A DNA stretch of 64,000 nucleotides from Thelephora terrestris. Its lineage: Eukaryota > Basidiomycota > Agaricomycetes > Thelephorales > Thelephoraceae. The notes under the pieces are model-generated. The model was given only the letters and a program-made list of their open reading frames with translations, ran no database searches and was not told where the DNA came from. Position numbers and translations under genes: made by a program. Location of the stretch: positions 248,001-312,000 of the forward strand of contig WIUZ02000006.1 of assembly GCA_015956445.1 (NCBI GenBank), written 5' to 3'. This document shows positions 42,888 to 53,540 of the stretch, in pieces; position 1 is the stretch's first letter, and every line of letters starts with the position of its first letter.

Positions 42888-45284
42888 TCAAGGATTTTCG
42901 ATCTTGGTCCAGAGGGTTCCGCAAGTCTTTAACCATTGCCGAATACTCGGTGTGAAAGGTTCTTCGGAAACACGTTCTCCTATGAGAAGGCACGTGGTCA
43001 TCAGCTATTCGTTGTCAAGATCACAGTAGTTTTAAGGCATACCTTCCCGTGAGAGGGAGCTGGAGACTTTGAAGAGGCAAACAGAGCAGAAACTTTCCTC
43101 GCTTTGGGCTTCTGCTTGCTCTTCGTCAAAAAGTTCCACCGCGAACTTACCGAGGGTATTAGACTAGATCGTGGTGGCAAATCCGGCGAGGGTGAGCGAT
43201 CGTGAGAATCGACTATAACCGAGGTGGTGTTCGCTATAGGAGGGCGATGAGGGGATGAGTGGCGGAAGTGTGACTGGCCGCTCTGAAAACCCACAGCTTT
43301 GAGAAGATGACCCATAGTACATAGAAGAATCTCGCTCTAGTTCATGAGCAGAACCCGCTAGGTTGCAGTCAATTCAAGTCCAGTTAGGACGCAATGCGGA
43401 TTGTTTAGTGAGTGGATTACTCACGGGTGCTCCTCGACAAAGAGCTGTGTGACTCATTTCCGCGTTCCAGGCGTGTTCGTAGGGCTTGTGGAGAGCTTGC
43501 TAAAGATGGCAGAATCAGTACTTACGATGGTCCAAGGGATTGCAAACTCACGAGTGCTGTCAGGAGTTGGTGATAAAGAGGGCCATGAGAACGGGCTTTT
43601 GATGCCCAATTTCTTGAGAAGGGAGGGTGGTCGAACGGGAGCTAGGGAGGGCATAAGTTTACTGCTAAGTACTACAGAGTAACAAAAACGACGCAGAACG
43701 AGGTCTTACCGGGTTTCGGAGGAGCAGGAAAGGCAGACAGGAGACCGAGATCGAACTCTCTGGTCAAAGATTCCAGGGAAATAACCTCGAGCAACGAAAA
43801 GGGCGTCCGCTCTTCGCTGGTGTGACTGACCTGACCAGGATCTGACTGAACGTGAGGAATTGTTCGCCTCCCTGAGATCCTTTCAAACGGCCTAAGGAGA
43901 GTAGGCTCGGATATATCCAGAGAGAGGCGTGGGTGCGATAACTCCGTTTTAATTGATGATGTGTCCGAGCGGGGAGTTGGTGAAGGTCCCTCTCGTTGGT
44001 TAGGGTAGATAATTTCTGACCAGGATTTGTCAATATAGTCCGCGAGATGGAATGAGTTGGCGTTAGGGAGTATGTGTGGGTGGACGACATCAGGGGCCTG
44101 CGGTTGTACCGCGGGCTGAAGCTCAAGGATGGGGAGTGATGGAATAAATTTTCTTTTGGCTTTTGGTTCCGCCAGCTCAACTTTGGGGCCATCTTCGGAT
44201 CCGGATGATGAGGCGAGGCGGGCGTGAGTTCGGAACCAACGAAATAACAACACCTCTGTAGCCTCACGAGAGGTTTGAGCTTCTATCATAAGTGGCTGTC
44301 GTCGTACTGTCCGGATTCCGGAGGTGGGAGGCGGCAGAATAAATGTAACTTTGGAGGAGTATCGGACGAGAATCGTTGCAAAATAAAGGAACCATAAGGA
44401 AAGTTCTTTCAGATTCGTTTCGTCATCTGGAGCGCATGGGGTAGATTTTGTGGGAATGAGGGATGAAGCAGAGATCCAGGAGAGAACCAAACTTCGATGG
44501 CGGTCCTTCGGCGTGCGAAACTCGAGGCTATTTGGGATAGAGGCGCTCGCATCAAACGACTCCAGATACCTAACCACGGGCTCGCCGAAAACCTGTAGGC
44601 AGAGGATCGGGATCAAAGGAGATAATAGTCAAAGTCGTGGCGTACCATTAGGCACTGGACGATGATCATCGTCGAGGTCATCGCAGACAACAAGCATGAG
44701 GGTCCAACTGAGTTACTTGGGATTTCATCTTTCCTCGATTTGAATCCTTCCGACTTCCTAGGCGCATTTCTGGTGTCCAGGGACAAGAAGAACGCGTCAT
44801 TGTATGGAGTTGGGTTGTACCCGATGGGAGAAGCGGCGATTGCTGAGCCAGTGCGAGTAGCGGATGTGTTGAGAATGAGCGTTGGGGTGGGTGTGGTAGG
44901 GCTATCGAGGGGGTGACATGTGCCGTCAGTTCGTAACGGCGACAGCCGGCAGACGTCGATTCTCCCCGCCGAAGAGAAGCGTTTCTCTGCAGACAGAGAA
45001 CTTGTTACGAAGCTGAAGCAATATGAAAGTAATGTGGTAGAGGTGGTCGAATGAATGTGGGAGATCAACGAAACGACATTCATGTTGAGAGCGGACCAAC
45101 GCTCCTGTGATCCTGGGATAGTCACTGCGAGCAGATAGGCGATGAGAGTGAAGTAGAGCACGTAGCATATCTGCATTGTGGGGTCGTTGCACGAGGGGCG
45201 AGATGGAGTGGACGAGATGCGAGTGGCAGAATCCGCTGAGGAGGTCGAGAGGGGATAGAAACAAAGCAACTTAATGGGTAGCAT
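42888..45284 (-). CDS. Uncharacterised protein with hydrophobic N-region
   Basis: Coding-like exons: 45284 to about 44645, then about 44592 to 43709 (intron gtacgc...cctacag, QCLM|VFGEPVV), then from about 43651 (APVRPPSLLKKLGIKSPFSW), and a C-terminal part reading KFAVELFDEEQAEAQSEESF, then over a gtatgc intron to ERVSEEPFTPSIRQWLKTCG and a stop at 42888. Hydrophobic segments lie near the N-terminus (YVLYFTLIAYLLAVTIPG) and mid-protein (LSLWFLYFATILVRYSS). The rest is Ser/Pro-rich and disordered. I could not resolve the exons between about 43600 and 43190, so the gene may be two genes. No family is recognised. The start lies 8 bp beyond the stop of another possible coding segment, so the true N-terminus is uncertain. 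Confidence 0.5.
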
Positions 45285-45291
45285 CCTGGTT

Positions 45292-45510
45292 TCACTGCAT
45301 TAAGTATTGCAGAGACTCAGGGGTGGTTTTGCAACCGAGTTGAGTCTGTGAGTCCGGTCCGCCCGGAGCCGCAGAGACCTTGAGAAATTCGAACGTGTCT
45401 GACAACGCGCTAAAGCTCTCCGTAAAGATATTCTTCGCATGGCCTAGTCAGAAGGAGTATTAATCATGGTGGTCGAGAACAAACCTAGGGAGAGCTCCGA
45501 TAATGATCTA
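45292..45510 (-). CDS. Possible terminal exons of a small gene
   Basis: A minus-strand segment 45292-45443 stays open and reads GHAKNIFTESFSALSDTFEF and onward to TTPESLQYLMQ before a stop. It is preceded by an intron-like stretch (gtttgt...gactag, about 41 bp) and a short segment ending SLSELSLG. No start exon was found, because the 5S rRNA gene lies immediately upstream. It may be an exon of the neighbouring minus-strand gene or of a short unannotated gene. Coding status is not secure. Confidence 0.3.
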
Positions 45511-45626
45511 CTGATTGCGGATATGTTAGTTGCAGTAAGTTACTTTGATTGAGAGGGCACGACTTATCCCCAAGGAAATTAGGGTTGGGAAACCTGGTAC
45601 ATAAACTAGTAGGCGACGTAACATAC

Positions 45627-45744
45627 ATCCACGGCCATAGGACCTTGAAAGCACCGCATCCCGTCCGATCTGCGAAGTTAACCAGGGTGCCGCCCAGTTA
45701 GTACCACGGTGGGGGACCACGCGGGAATCCTGGGTGCTGTGGTT
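45627..45744 (+). rRNA. 5S ribosomal RNA
   Basis: About 118 nt starting ATCCACGGCCATAGGACC and ending near GGGTGCTGTGGTT. It has the internal control region (GCATCCCGTCCGATCTGCGA, AGTTAACCAGGGTGCCGCC) and the conserved AGTACCACGGTGGGGGACCA. A T-rich stretch follows (ggttttgttttt). It stands alone between protein genes, outside any rDNA unit visible here. Confidence 0.95.
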
Positions 45745-46001
45745 TTGTTTTTGGCAGATTGAACTGACTTATTTTGCGACTATCGCAGAATTGTTTACTT
45801 TCCCTGTATTCACTCCACAGGTGACGATAAGGGTGCACCAATAGAACTCATAGAAGGCTGGTCTCATGGTTTCCCTCGAGCTCAAGATGTACCGTTGTTC
45901 GCAGATGACACCACCAACTTGAGATTCATGCACGAGCAACAGCGATCCACAAGTTTGGGTGTATGCGAGGTACAGTATAGTCAGAGTACAAAAACATCGT
46001 A

Positions 46002-46951
46002 TCAAAATGGAGCAGCAGACTCTCCGAAGGTCTCTTCCTGGAACCCTTCTTGTGGTGGTTGCTGATAAGTCTCCTCCACGGGGGCAGGCGGGGGGACGTT
46101 CGCGGGTTCCTTTTGCTCGGATGACGGCTCCGATACATGCTTGTCCACAGGCGGATCGAGGATTTGGACGGAGTCTGGAAGGGGTTTCTTCGGGCCAGTC
46201 AGACCTTCGGGATCCCAACCCTTCATACTGTGGACGACGATAAGCGTGACGCTTGGAGGGCAATCGCGCGTAAGACGTACATCTTAACTTTAATGCCAAG
46301 CACACCCTGCCTGAGCATGACGTGCCTGACGGCGTGGTCGACGAAATCAACAGCGGGTTGACCGGAGTGAATCATGAAACCGTCAGTGAACTTCATGGAC
46401 TTCGCACGGGCGGCACGAAGCTTTCCGGAGACGACGACCTCACAACCCTTGGCATTGGACTCCATAACGAAGCGGAGAACACCGTAGCAAGCCCTGACAA
46501 TAATCGTTCAATCGCCAGGTAGAACCCGATCGAATACGAGTATCACCTGCGGACAGCGAGACCGTTGAGTAGCTTATACCTCAGACTCTCACACTGGGCA
46601 ATAGCGGAAAGACCACGGTGTTGAACCTTCTCAGCGTACATCTCGAGCGAGTTTTCGGGGAAGCGGAAACGTTTTTGAACGAGAGCAGTAAGTTCACGGA
46701 TCCGGCGGCCCTTCTCACCCAAGACTTCCTGGGTGTGGGTTGCACGAATGATAATCTACCAGATAGTGATATGGTCAGGACTTGAAACAAGACATCAGTC
46801 GAGCAATTACCTCGGTACGGGCATGGGTCACTCGGACATCGCAGCCAGAGTATCCCTCCTCGGAAAGCTCTCGGGTAAAGAAATCATTGAGCTCAGCACG
46901 GAAAACACCGTCAGCGACGAATTTTTTCCTCTTGCTGATTTGGGTAGACAT
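46002..46951 (-). CDS. RPS3: 40S ribosomal protein S3 (uS3)
   Basis: A small-subunit protein at the mRNA entry channel. Four exons, 46811-46951, 46547-46755, 46281-46493 and 46002-46227 (introns 55, 53 and 53 bp), give 262 residues. Start [22 protein letters not shown]-domain region [20 protein letters not shown]. The C-domain has [20 protein letters not shown] and [20 protein letters not shown], then [14 protein letters not shown]. The C-terminal tail is extended and rich in Pro, Gln and Glu, ending GESAAPF, as in other fungal S3 proteins. Large antisense ORFs across it are shadows. Confidence 0.96.
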
Positions 46952-48107
46952 TTTGGTGAGGACTGGATGTACGGTTCTTGGCGAGACTTGACGCTTATCA
47001 GCTGTGGACGGTGTAGGATCCCAAAACGGGTACGACTTTACAGTGCTCGGGGTATCCCGATGAGACTGGCAAATCCCGATCAGGGTGCCCCATTTGCGGT
47101 CGATTCTCGATCGGACTTTTTTTCTGGTGTAACTAATGCCTGGTCATGTTCGAGAGACGTTTGGTCTCAGTCATCCTCACCTGTTTCTGAGCCAAGAATT
47201 TTCTGTGACGCATGCGCAAGGTGAGACTTCTCCAATTTCTTCGAGGCTTTCACGTTGTCGCTTTACATGACGAGTGTTGTTATACAACCGTACTGGCACC
47301 TCTTAGTCGACCCGAGGTGCAACCTCTTGAATCTTAACTTTCAAGGTTGCATTTCGCTGACATGAATGACTTTCTGATTCTGCGTTCATTATTCTGCCCT
47401 TGTGATTCTACGTGGACAACCATTGCTGACTATTCCCCATGGCCGCCCAATAGGTACAATTCGGCTTTAGCTAAGGAGCTCTCACTTGGCATAGCCTCAA
47501 GGTTGATTTTTACCGCGTCTTTTTGAGCAATGCATGTCCCAAATGAAACCGTTGCTCTCGACGGCCCGCATTGAACGAGTTTCTTCAGCTCAGCGTCGAC
47601 CAATCGGCCTGTTCGCAACCCATACGCGTTTACGGAAACCGAGGCGGGACAGTGTGACCTGCGCAGAAAGAGCAGACCTCTGAAGAATTCGTATGAATAA
47701 AATGAACATTTGCTAGGAGAACCGGATCGAAGTGATGTAAACTTGACCGCGACCACTCAGACACTCTGTAAACAGAACTTGTTGCTCGGAGGATTTTAAA
47801 TCTGTCAGATATGCAGAAAACGGAGGAATGCTCCTCTCCGGTCAGAAGACCCATTTGCCCACCAAGGAAGATATCAGGTCAATCCTCGTGGGTGTGAGAT
47901 TCTAGAACTGGAATAGGTTATGCAACAACAACTCGAAAGCGTAGAATTATAACAGTCTCTTTGTAGACTCGGAGGGTTAGTCCTAGATGGGGATGGGAAG
48001 AAGTCACGAAAGCAGATTCGTGCGGAATAAGGGAGACCTGGATGAAGTGTTAGCATCCTTGGATGAGTCTATAAAATATGGGGCGTGCAGCTACGAACAA
48101 AGGAGGG
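46952..48107. other. Intergenic, nothing certain
   Basis: RPS3's promoter lies at the left. A 108-codon minus ORF (47430-47756) shows no family motif or clear splice partner and is left unassigned. Confidence 0.4.
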
Positions 48108-48556
48108 TTATGCCGAGGTACCTGAGGCAGTCTTGCCAAAGTACTCCCACTGACCAGGTGCGGGTTCCTCTTCTAATGATTCCCAGCTGGAACCCCGTCA
48201 GTACTGTCGCAAGCTAGAAGTAGATGAAAGACTCACGCCTTCCATTCAATCATCTTGGAAACCAGGCCGAGTTCATCCTTGGCCGCATCCAACGCCTGTT
48301 CTATCAGACCTTCATCCAACTTCCTCTCTGCAGCCACAATGTCACCATTCGCCTCCTGGACGATTTTCAGCTTGTTCTTTGTCAATGCTTCGACACCCTG
48401 ACGATAAACGGAGGTTTCGGGGATGGTGGAGAGAAGATTGAGCGTAGATTCATACGCCTTGGTCAACTCAGGAAGCGGATTTGGGTGAACGGCGAGTCCA
48501 GTAAGGCCGGTGGAGGTCCGGATGGCCTGGAAGAGCGGACGTGTAAGCCTGAACAT
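48108..48556 (-). CDS. NADH dehydrogenase (complex I) subunit NDUFA5-like
   Basis: An accessory subunit of the peripheral arm of mitochondrial complex I (29.9-kDa/B13 family). Two exons, 48237-48556 and 48108-48186, are joined over a 50-bp intron, giving 132 residues. The start MFRLTRPLFQAIRTSTGLTG is the usual presequence-like N-terminus. It is followed by LAVHPNPLPEL, SVYRQGVEALTKNKL and KDELGLVSKMIEWKAW. The C-terminus reads EEEPAPGQWEYFGKT, matching the family's PxPGQWxYF end. It starts 139 bp from the divergent mitochondrial L32 gene. Confidence 0.93.
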
Positions 48557-48695
48557 TGTCGTTGTAGGTTAACAACGTCGGAGTTGAACGTTGAGATCTA
48601 GACCTCGGTACTGGAGAAAGCAGTGGAGTTTGACGTTGAGACGGATCGAAACGGGAATTAAAAGCTCCGTTCGCACGCCTGCGACCAACACCCTA
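48557..48695. promoter_or_regulatory. Compact bidirectional promoter
   Basis: 139 bp between two divergent genes whose products both act in mitochondria (NDUFA5-like and bL32m). No canonical TATA box is visible. Confidence 0.55.
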
Positions 48696-49098
48696 ATGGC
48701 CACGACCATCGCACTCTCAACACGCGCCCTATTCCCAAATCTCGCGCATTTCTTTCCCCAAGCACCGACATGGGCGTCATTTAGGTGGACTGCATCACCC
48801 CTCGACTCATTGCTGGAGTTGTTCCCACCATTCTTGCTTGCCGTACCCAAGAAGAAGGTATCACATTCTCGTAAGGCGATGCGTAGTGCCAACAAGGGTC
48901 TCAAGGACAAGCGTAGTGCGTATTTCTCGTCTGCTCTTCCGCCATAACCCTCTAACTTTTGTGATAGATATTGTGCATTGCCCGGCATGTGGATCACCAA
49001 AACTCGCCCACAATCTTTGTCCAAATTGTTACTCAACTCTGAGTCGTGGGTGGAAGGCTCAGGCTAGGGCAGAGACAGGGCAACCCCCGAGTTCGTAG
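48696..49098 (+). CDS. MRPL32: Mitochondrial ribosomal protein bL32
   Basis: A large-subunit mitoribosome protein. Two exons, 48696-48912 and 48968-49098 (55-bp intron), give 115 residues. The N-terminal 50 residues are a presequence, removed in yeast by the m-AAA protease. The mature part begins VPKKKVSHSRKAMRSANKGL and contains the zinc ribbon CPACGSPKLAHNLCPNC (C-x2-C...C-x2-C). The splice restores KDKHIVHCPAC. It ends with a Gln/Ala-rich tail. Confidence 0.95.
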
Positions 49099-49216
49099 AT
49101 CTGGACGTGCCTAAAGTTACAGACACAACATATTTTCCGGGTAGACTACTGTAGGGTCCACAATAGATTTACTCCCGTGACCGGACGCACGGACATCACC
49201 CCCTCCGACCCAAATA

Positions 49217-50978
49217 ATGACAACTGCCCCGGATCTCCAACCTTACTCTAAGACCGCAATGTTCTCCGGTCCTTTGAAGCGTGTCACCTGCCCTCAATTG
49301 CTCCGGCAATCCTTGGCCGCAGGTTATGCCTCTGTTGCCCGCACTCCACCAAAGGGTTTGCGCGAGATCCTCGAGAAGCGGCCAGAGGATGTTGTCATAA
49401 CCTTCGCCAAACGCACTGCTATGGGCCGAGCGAAGAAGGGTCAGCTCCACAACATCCCCGTTGACAAACTCCTCCACTCTTTGTTCAAGGTGAGATTAAG
49501 TGGACGGACTGCGTTGCCCAACCACTGACTGGACTTGGCTCACAGGCGACCCTCGAGAAATTCCCCCTAGACCCTTCAAAAATCGATGACATCTGTGTAG
49601 GTGGGAGTATTGAGGTCGTTCTGGCATTCCAGGTCTGAATAGTACACCCAATCCAGGAACTTGCCATCCTCCGTCGCCTCTATACATCTCTCGCGCGGCA
49701 GCAATTGCAGCCGGAATTCCGCACGAGGTTCCCATCTCCACTGTAAACCGCCTATGTTCCTCGGGTTTAATGGCTATTCGCAACATTGTGCATTCCATTC
49801 AGAGCGGAGAAGCTGAAGTTGGTTTTGCCGTTGGGGTGGAAAGCATGTCCGTGAAGTGAGGTTGTCGTTGTCCTCAATGCGATCGAACTTCTGGAATGCG
49901 AAATTTACAGCCCTCGACCAACGCCGGAGATTACGGATGTTGTGAGCGGGAACTCAAGATCTCACGATTGTGTCCAGGTGAGCGGCGCTCTCCCGATTCA
50001 CGCCGAGCGCACTGACGTTGGCGCTAGCCGATGGGTTGGACCTCAGAAATTGTAGCCCAGACTTATAACATCTCGCGAGAAAAGCAGGATCACTATGCAT
50101 ATATCTCTCACTCCCGTGCTGAAAACGTGGGTATTACCATCGCCTTATGTTTCTGCAGTGTCTTCTAATTCATACCCTCCAGGCCCTTAGAGCCGGTAAA
50201 TTCGCATCGGAGATAATCCCTATCGAGGTCGATGGCAGAGTCATCGGTATTGATGATACTATCCGGCCTGGCGTGACAGCTTCGTCGCTCGCCGCCCTAA
50301 AGCCTGTCTTTCCTCAGTGGGGTCTAGGCGAGAATATGGGCGAGGCGACAACTACAGCCGGAAACGCCAGCGGGGTAGGCGATGGCGCTGCTCTTTGTGT
50401 ACTCACAACACGCTCTCGAGCCCAAAAGGAAGGATGGGACGTGTTGGGTAAATGGGTGTCGAGCTCGATTGTCGGCGTCGAGCCAAGGGTGATGGGTATT
50501 GCTCCTGTCGTGGCCATTCCGAAGTTGTTGGAAAGTACTGGATTGAAGAAGGAGGATGTAGATTTGTGGGAAATTAATGAAGCTTTCGCGAGCCAGTTCG
50601 CATATTGCGTGGAGCAGTTGGGCGTTCCGATTGAGAAGATAAATCCCAAGTGAGAGGATTCGTTGTTCCGATCTCTGGTTGTCAAAGTACTCAATACGTT
50701 ATAGTGGTGGTTCTATCGCGCTAACTCACCCACTCGGAATGAGTAAGCCCTTTCCACTGCTGGTCGAACCCCACCTAGTTGACGTACTCCACAGCTGGGG
50801 CGAGGCAAGTGGTTACAGGGCTTTCAGAGCTTCAGAGAACAGGCGGCCAGGTGCTGATTACGAGTATGTGCATCGGCAGCGGTATGTCCATGTATCCCCT
50901 GCGTAGTACACGGCGCCCTAGCTAACGCTCGTTTAAGGCATGGGTGCGGCAGGTCTCTTCGTGAATGAACGAGTTTAA
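49217..50978 (+). CDS. POT1: 3-ketoacyl-CoA thiolase, peroxisomal type
   Basis: Cleaves 3-ketoacyl-CoA in the last step of fatty-acid beta-oxidation. Nine exons (49217-49489, 49546-49600, 49657-49855, 49911-49977, 50028-50126, 50183-50649, 50705-50742, 50795-50881, 50938-50978) sum to 441 residues. Motifs: FAKRTAMGRAKKG, the acyl-accepting Cys in VNRLCSSGLMAI, VGVESMS, MGWTSEIVAQTYNISREKQD, WEINEAFA with the Glu/Ala site, NGGSIALTHPLGM with the catalytic His, and CIGSGMGAAG with the second catalytic Cys. The N-terminal 40 residues could carry an import signal. An internal start at MFSGPLKR (49259) would leave a basic, presequence-like N-terminus, so the compartment is uncertain. Clear PTS2 or PTS1 was not seen. 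Confidence 0.93.
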
Positions 50979-51245
50979 GACGTGGTATCAATGTCTCAAG
51001 TTGAAGCTACACAATACTACATAATATCATGACGAAATTACCGTTTGAGTTACACGTAGCGGGGAGGAGAACACCATTGCGCGAAGTACTGAGTACCGAT
51101 ACAAGATACAGGAGATTTCAGTCTAAGATTTGTTGTTGCGTCCAGCGTAGATGCGTAAGGGCGTGGACAGGGAAGCATATGAAAAGCGGGAAGGTGCATG
51201 TTGAAGTACGAGGCAACACAAGGGAAGGGAACCTCGACTCCACGC

Positions 51246-53143
51246 TCAATCGAGGTCCGGGTTATCCCAGGAGTGGGTGTTCCTTCTCTGGTTGTTTCTA
51301 TCCCTGCGCCTTTCCCTCTCGCGATCATGACCGCCCCGTCGATAGCTTCCGGGGTTTTGGGAGTTCCGTTCGCTAGTGGGATCCCCGCGAGGATCACGGC
51401 TGTTGGCACTCGTGCTGAGCGGTGCATCCTGTCTGTCATGGAAGGGAGTTGTCTGGGAGCGTCTCGGTCCAGAGCTGGTATGTGTTCCACCCAGGGGGCG
51501 ATTGAGAGAACTCCTCGTCTGAGGCGACCTATTTCCAAACTCTGGGCGAGAGCTGGGATCGGGTTCCCAGCTTCCAGGCAAGGTGTCGGGCCCTGAGTCG
51601 GAACTAGAAGGTTCTGGACCAGGGGTTTGGTGGCCACCTCCGAATGAATGCAGAAGGTTCCCAAACATGCCAAGAAGTCCGCCACTGTCCGTCCTGTCCG
51701 GGGTTTCCACGTGACCACGATTGCGATACGACGCTGACGAGTTTGAGGGAGATGAATCGTTTCTTGGTTGAGTCCACGGATTCGTGAATGGGGTGGGTCG
51801 AGGTGGGTTGGAGGTGCTAGCCGATGGTAAGGGCCCACTTGCAGAACTGTCGTTTGTACTCGACGTAGAACTGGGCTGAGGAGCGAGTTGGTGCCGACAA
51901 GTAGGACAAGTACCGTTCTGCTTCAACCATGGAAGGATGCAAGGGGAATGGAAAGGGTGTTTACAAGGCAGAGTGATGACAACTTGTTCGTCTGGATCCT
52001 CCGTCTGCAGGGAGAATTGATCCTTGCAGACTGCACAACCCTTTTCAAGAAGGGGGGCTAGGGACGAGAGTGAGTAAAGCGAGGTCTGCAAGGCAAACAG
52101 ACCACGCACATCCTTCTTCGAGCACTTCATGATCCAACCTGTCGATTATCTGTTCTGTGGCAGGCACAGGCCGATGGGCATTTGAGTTTTCCATCAATGC
52201 AGTCATGATCTGATCCAGAGCTACCCGAGGTATTTGTTTCGCCTCTTGTTTGGTCAATGGACGGTGCTTACCTTGTTGATTGAGCACATAATCGCCGAGC
52301 CTACCCGCCTCTGAACCTCCTTGATGCATCCCGAGAAGTTCTGCGAATGGGTTTGGTCCGCCTGCACCGCTTCCGCCTCGGTCCGTGTACCGCCGAGCAA
52401 GCATCCCAAGGATTTGATTCATCATGAACTCTTGAGGAATCTCGCCACCGGGACCTGAACCCTCTCTCATGGCCCTCCAGCCCCCGTCTCCAGCCGTTTC
52501 TTCGAGGAATCTACGCTCAGATCAGTTCACTGGAGTATTGAGATTGTGGCGGCGGCGTACTCCGTCAGCGGCATCACTCTATCTGGCCCGATCTCTGTTT
52601 GTCCTGGCCTGCCAAAAACAAACGTGCGGGTGTTTCTACTGGGAGACGAAGAGCGGTTAATGGCCAAGGTGAGCCCACGACCGCTGGGCCTTTGGCCGGG
52701 GAATACATCTCGCAGTTGGGCTAGGAATAGTCTGAGTCCTAATCAGGAAACAAGTCCGACAAACAGTCACCAGTTAAATCGTCAAAGTCACCATCGTCAC
52801 CCGGTCTTGTATTTTGCCAAGCTCTGGGATCGTCTTCGGGGCTTTCTACCTGGAAAGTTTACAACGGATGTCATGAATTGGTTCCCCCCGGTATTTGTGA
52901 TGAGTAAACTTGCCATTTCAACGAATGTTCCGTTGCATGATGCACAATGAGGATCTGGGACCTACACATCCAAGTGCCCGTCAGAAGATCGTCAGGTGAG
53001 CTGTCCGCGCAGCAGTCATACCATGAGTGGCCGCATTTCAGACCCGCACTGGGAGACATCGGGGTGAGCACAATGAGGGGCAAGATATCGGGATGGAGAC
53101 TGACTTCGTGACAATACCACATCGGGTCACTGTTTGGTGGCAT
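51246..53143 (-). CDS. RING-H2 E3 ubiquitin ligase, RNF126/RNF115 type
   Basis: Seven exons (53105-53143, 53022-53048, 52914-52961, 52771-52849, 52561-52720, 52110-52510, 51246-52057) sum to 521 residues. The N-terminal zinc ribbon is split over three tiny exons: MWYCHE, CGSEMRPLM and DPHCASCNGTFVEM, giving C-x2-C...C-x2-C. The middle holds DDDP-like acidic stretches and MMNQILGMLARRY. The RING-H2 finger is CAVCKDQFSLQ...LPCKHPFHSPC...CPTCRHQL. The last 190 residues are Ser/Pro/Arg-rich and basic at the end. In mammals this ribbon binds ubiquitin or BAG6 for quality control. The intron after FVEM (52850-52913) seems to use a GC donor (gcaagt). The start is MPPNSDP, and a longer upstream frame exists. 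Confidence 0.9.
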
Positions 53144-53540
53144 ACTAGCTTGCAGGTATGGATGGTGGCGGTACGGAGGAAAGCGTTGGTGTCCAGATCC
53201 GCTCCATGGCCACCCTAGTAAGGTCACCCCATGTCACGTGCAAGGCCACCCACTTCCCTCTCTACCTCCAACTTGGCAAAGGCAAAGGCGAGTATTTGAC
53301 CCATCCTAATCCTTCATTGAGGATGTACGCCGCTGTTCCCTATTATACGATGTCGCAAATGAGATCCAAACCGCAACATACTATCTGAATCGCCTTGACA
53401 TGTCATCCTACGCCTCGTGTTTCGACTGCTAACGATGCCTTCTCCCCTTTCTCTAGGTTTGGACGCATTACGATAGCTTAGCGTGCAATTACAGCTGAAT
53501 ACAGTGTAATCCCGTCGAATTAGTGGGCATTATCGCCCGA
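53144..53540. other. Divergent intergenic region
   Basis: Promoters of the E3 ligase (left) and the ABC transporter (right). No gene seen. Confidence 0.5.

Noticed and set aside
45526-45720. ORF across the 5S rRNA gene
   Set aside because: It is the antisense reading of a conserved 5S rRNA.
45769-46350. 193-codon minus ORF over the RPS3 3' end
   Set aside because: It overlaps true RPS3 exons in another frame and crosses the real introns. No motifs of its own.
47430-47756. 108-codon minus ORF
   Set aside because: Protein-like in places but without a recognisable family, splice partner or promoter feature. Not enough support to call a gene.
42888-53143. A secondary-metabolite or other functional gene cluster
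   Set aside because: Neighbouring genes serve unrelated housekeeping roles, with no backbone synthase or shared pathway.
53158-53388. 76-codon plus ORF between the E3 ligase and ABC transporter
   Set aside because: It overlaps the antisense of the ligase start region and has no motifs.
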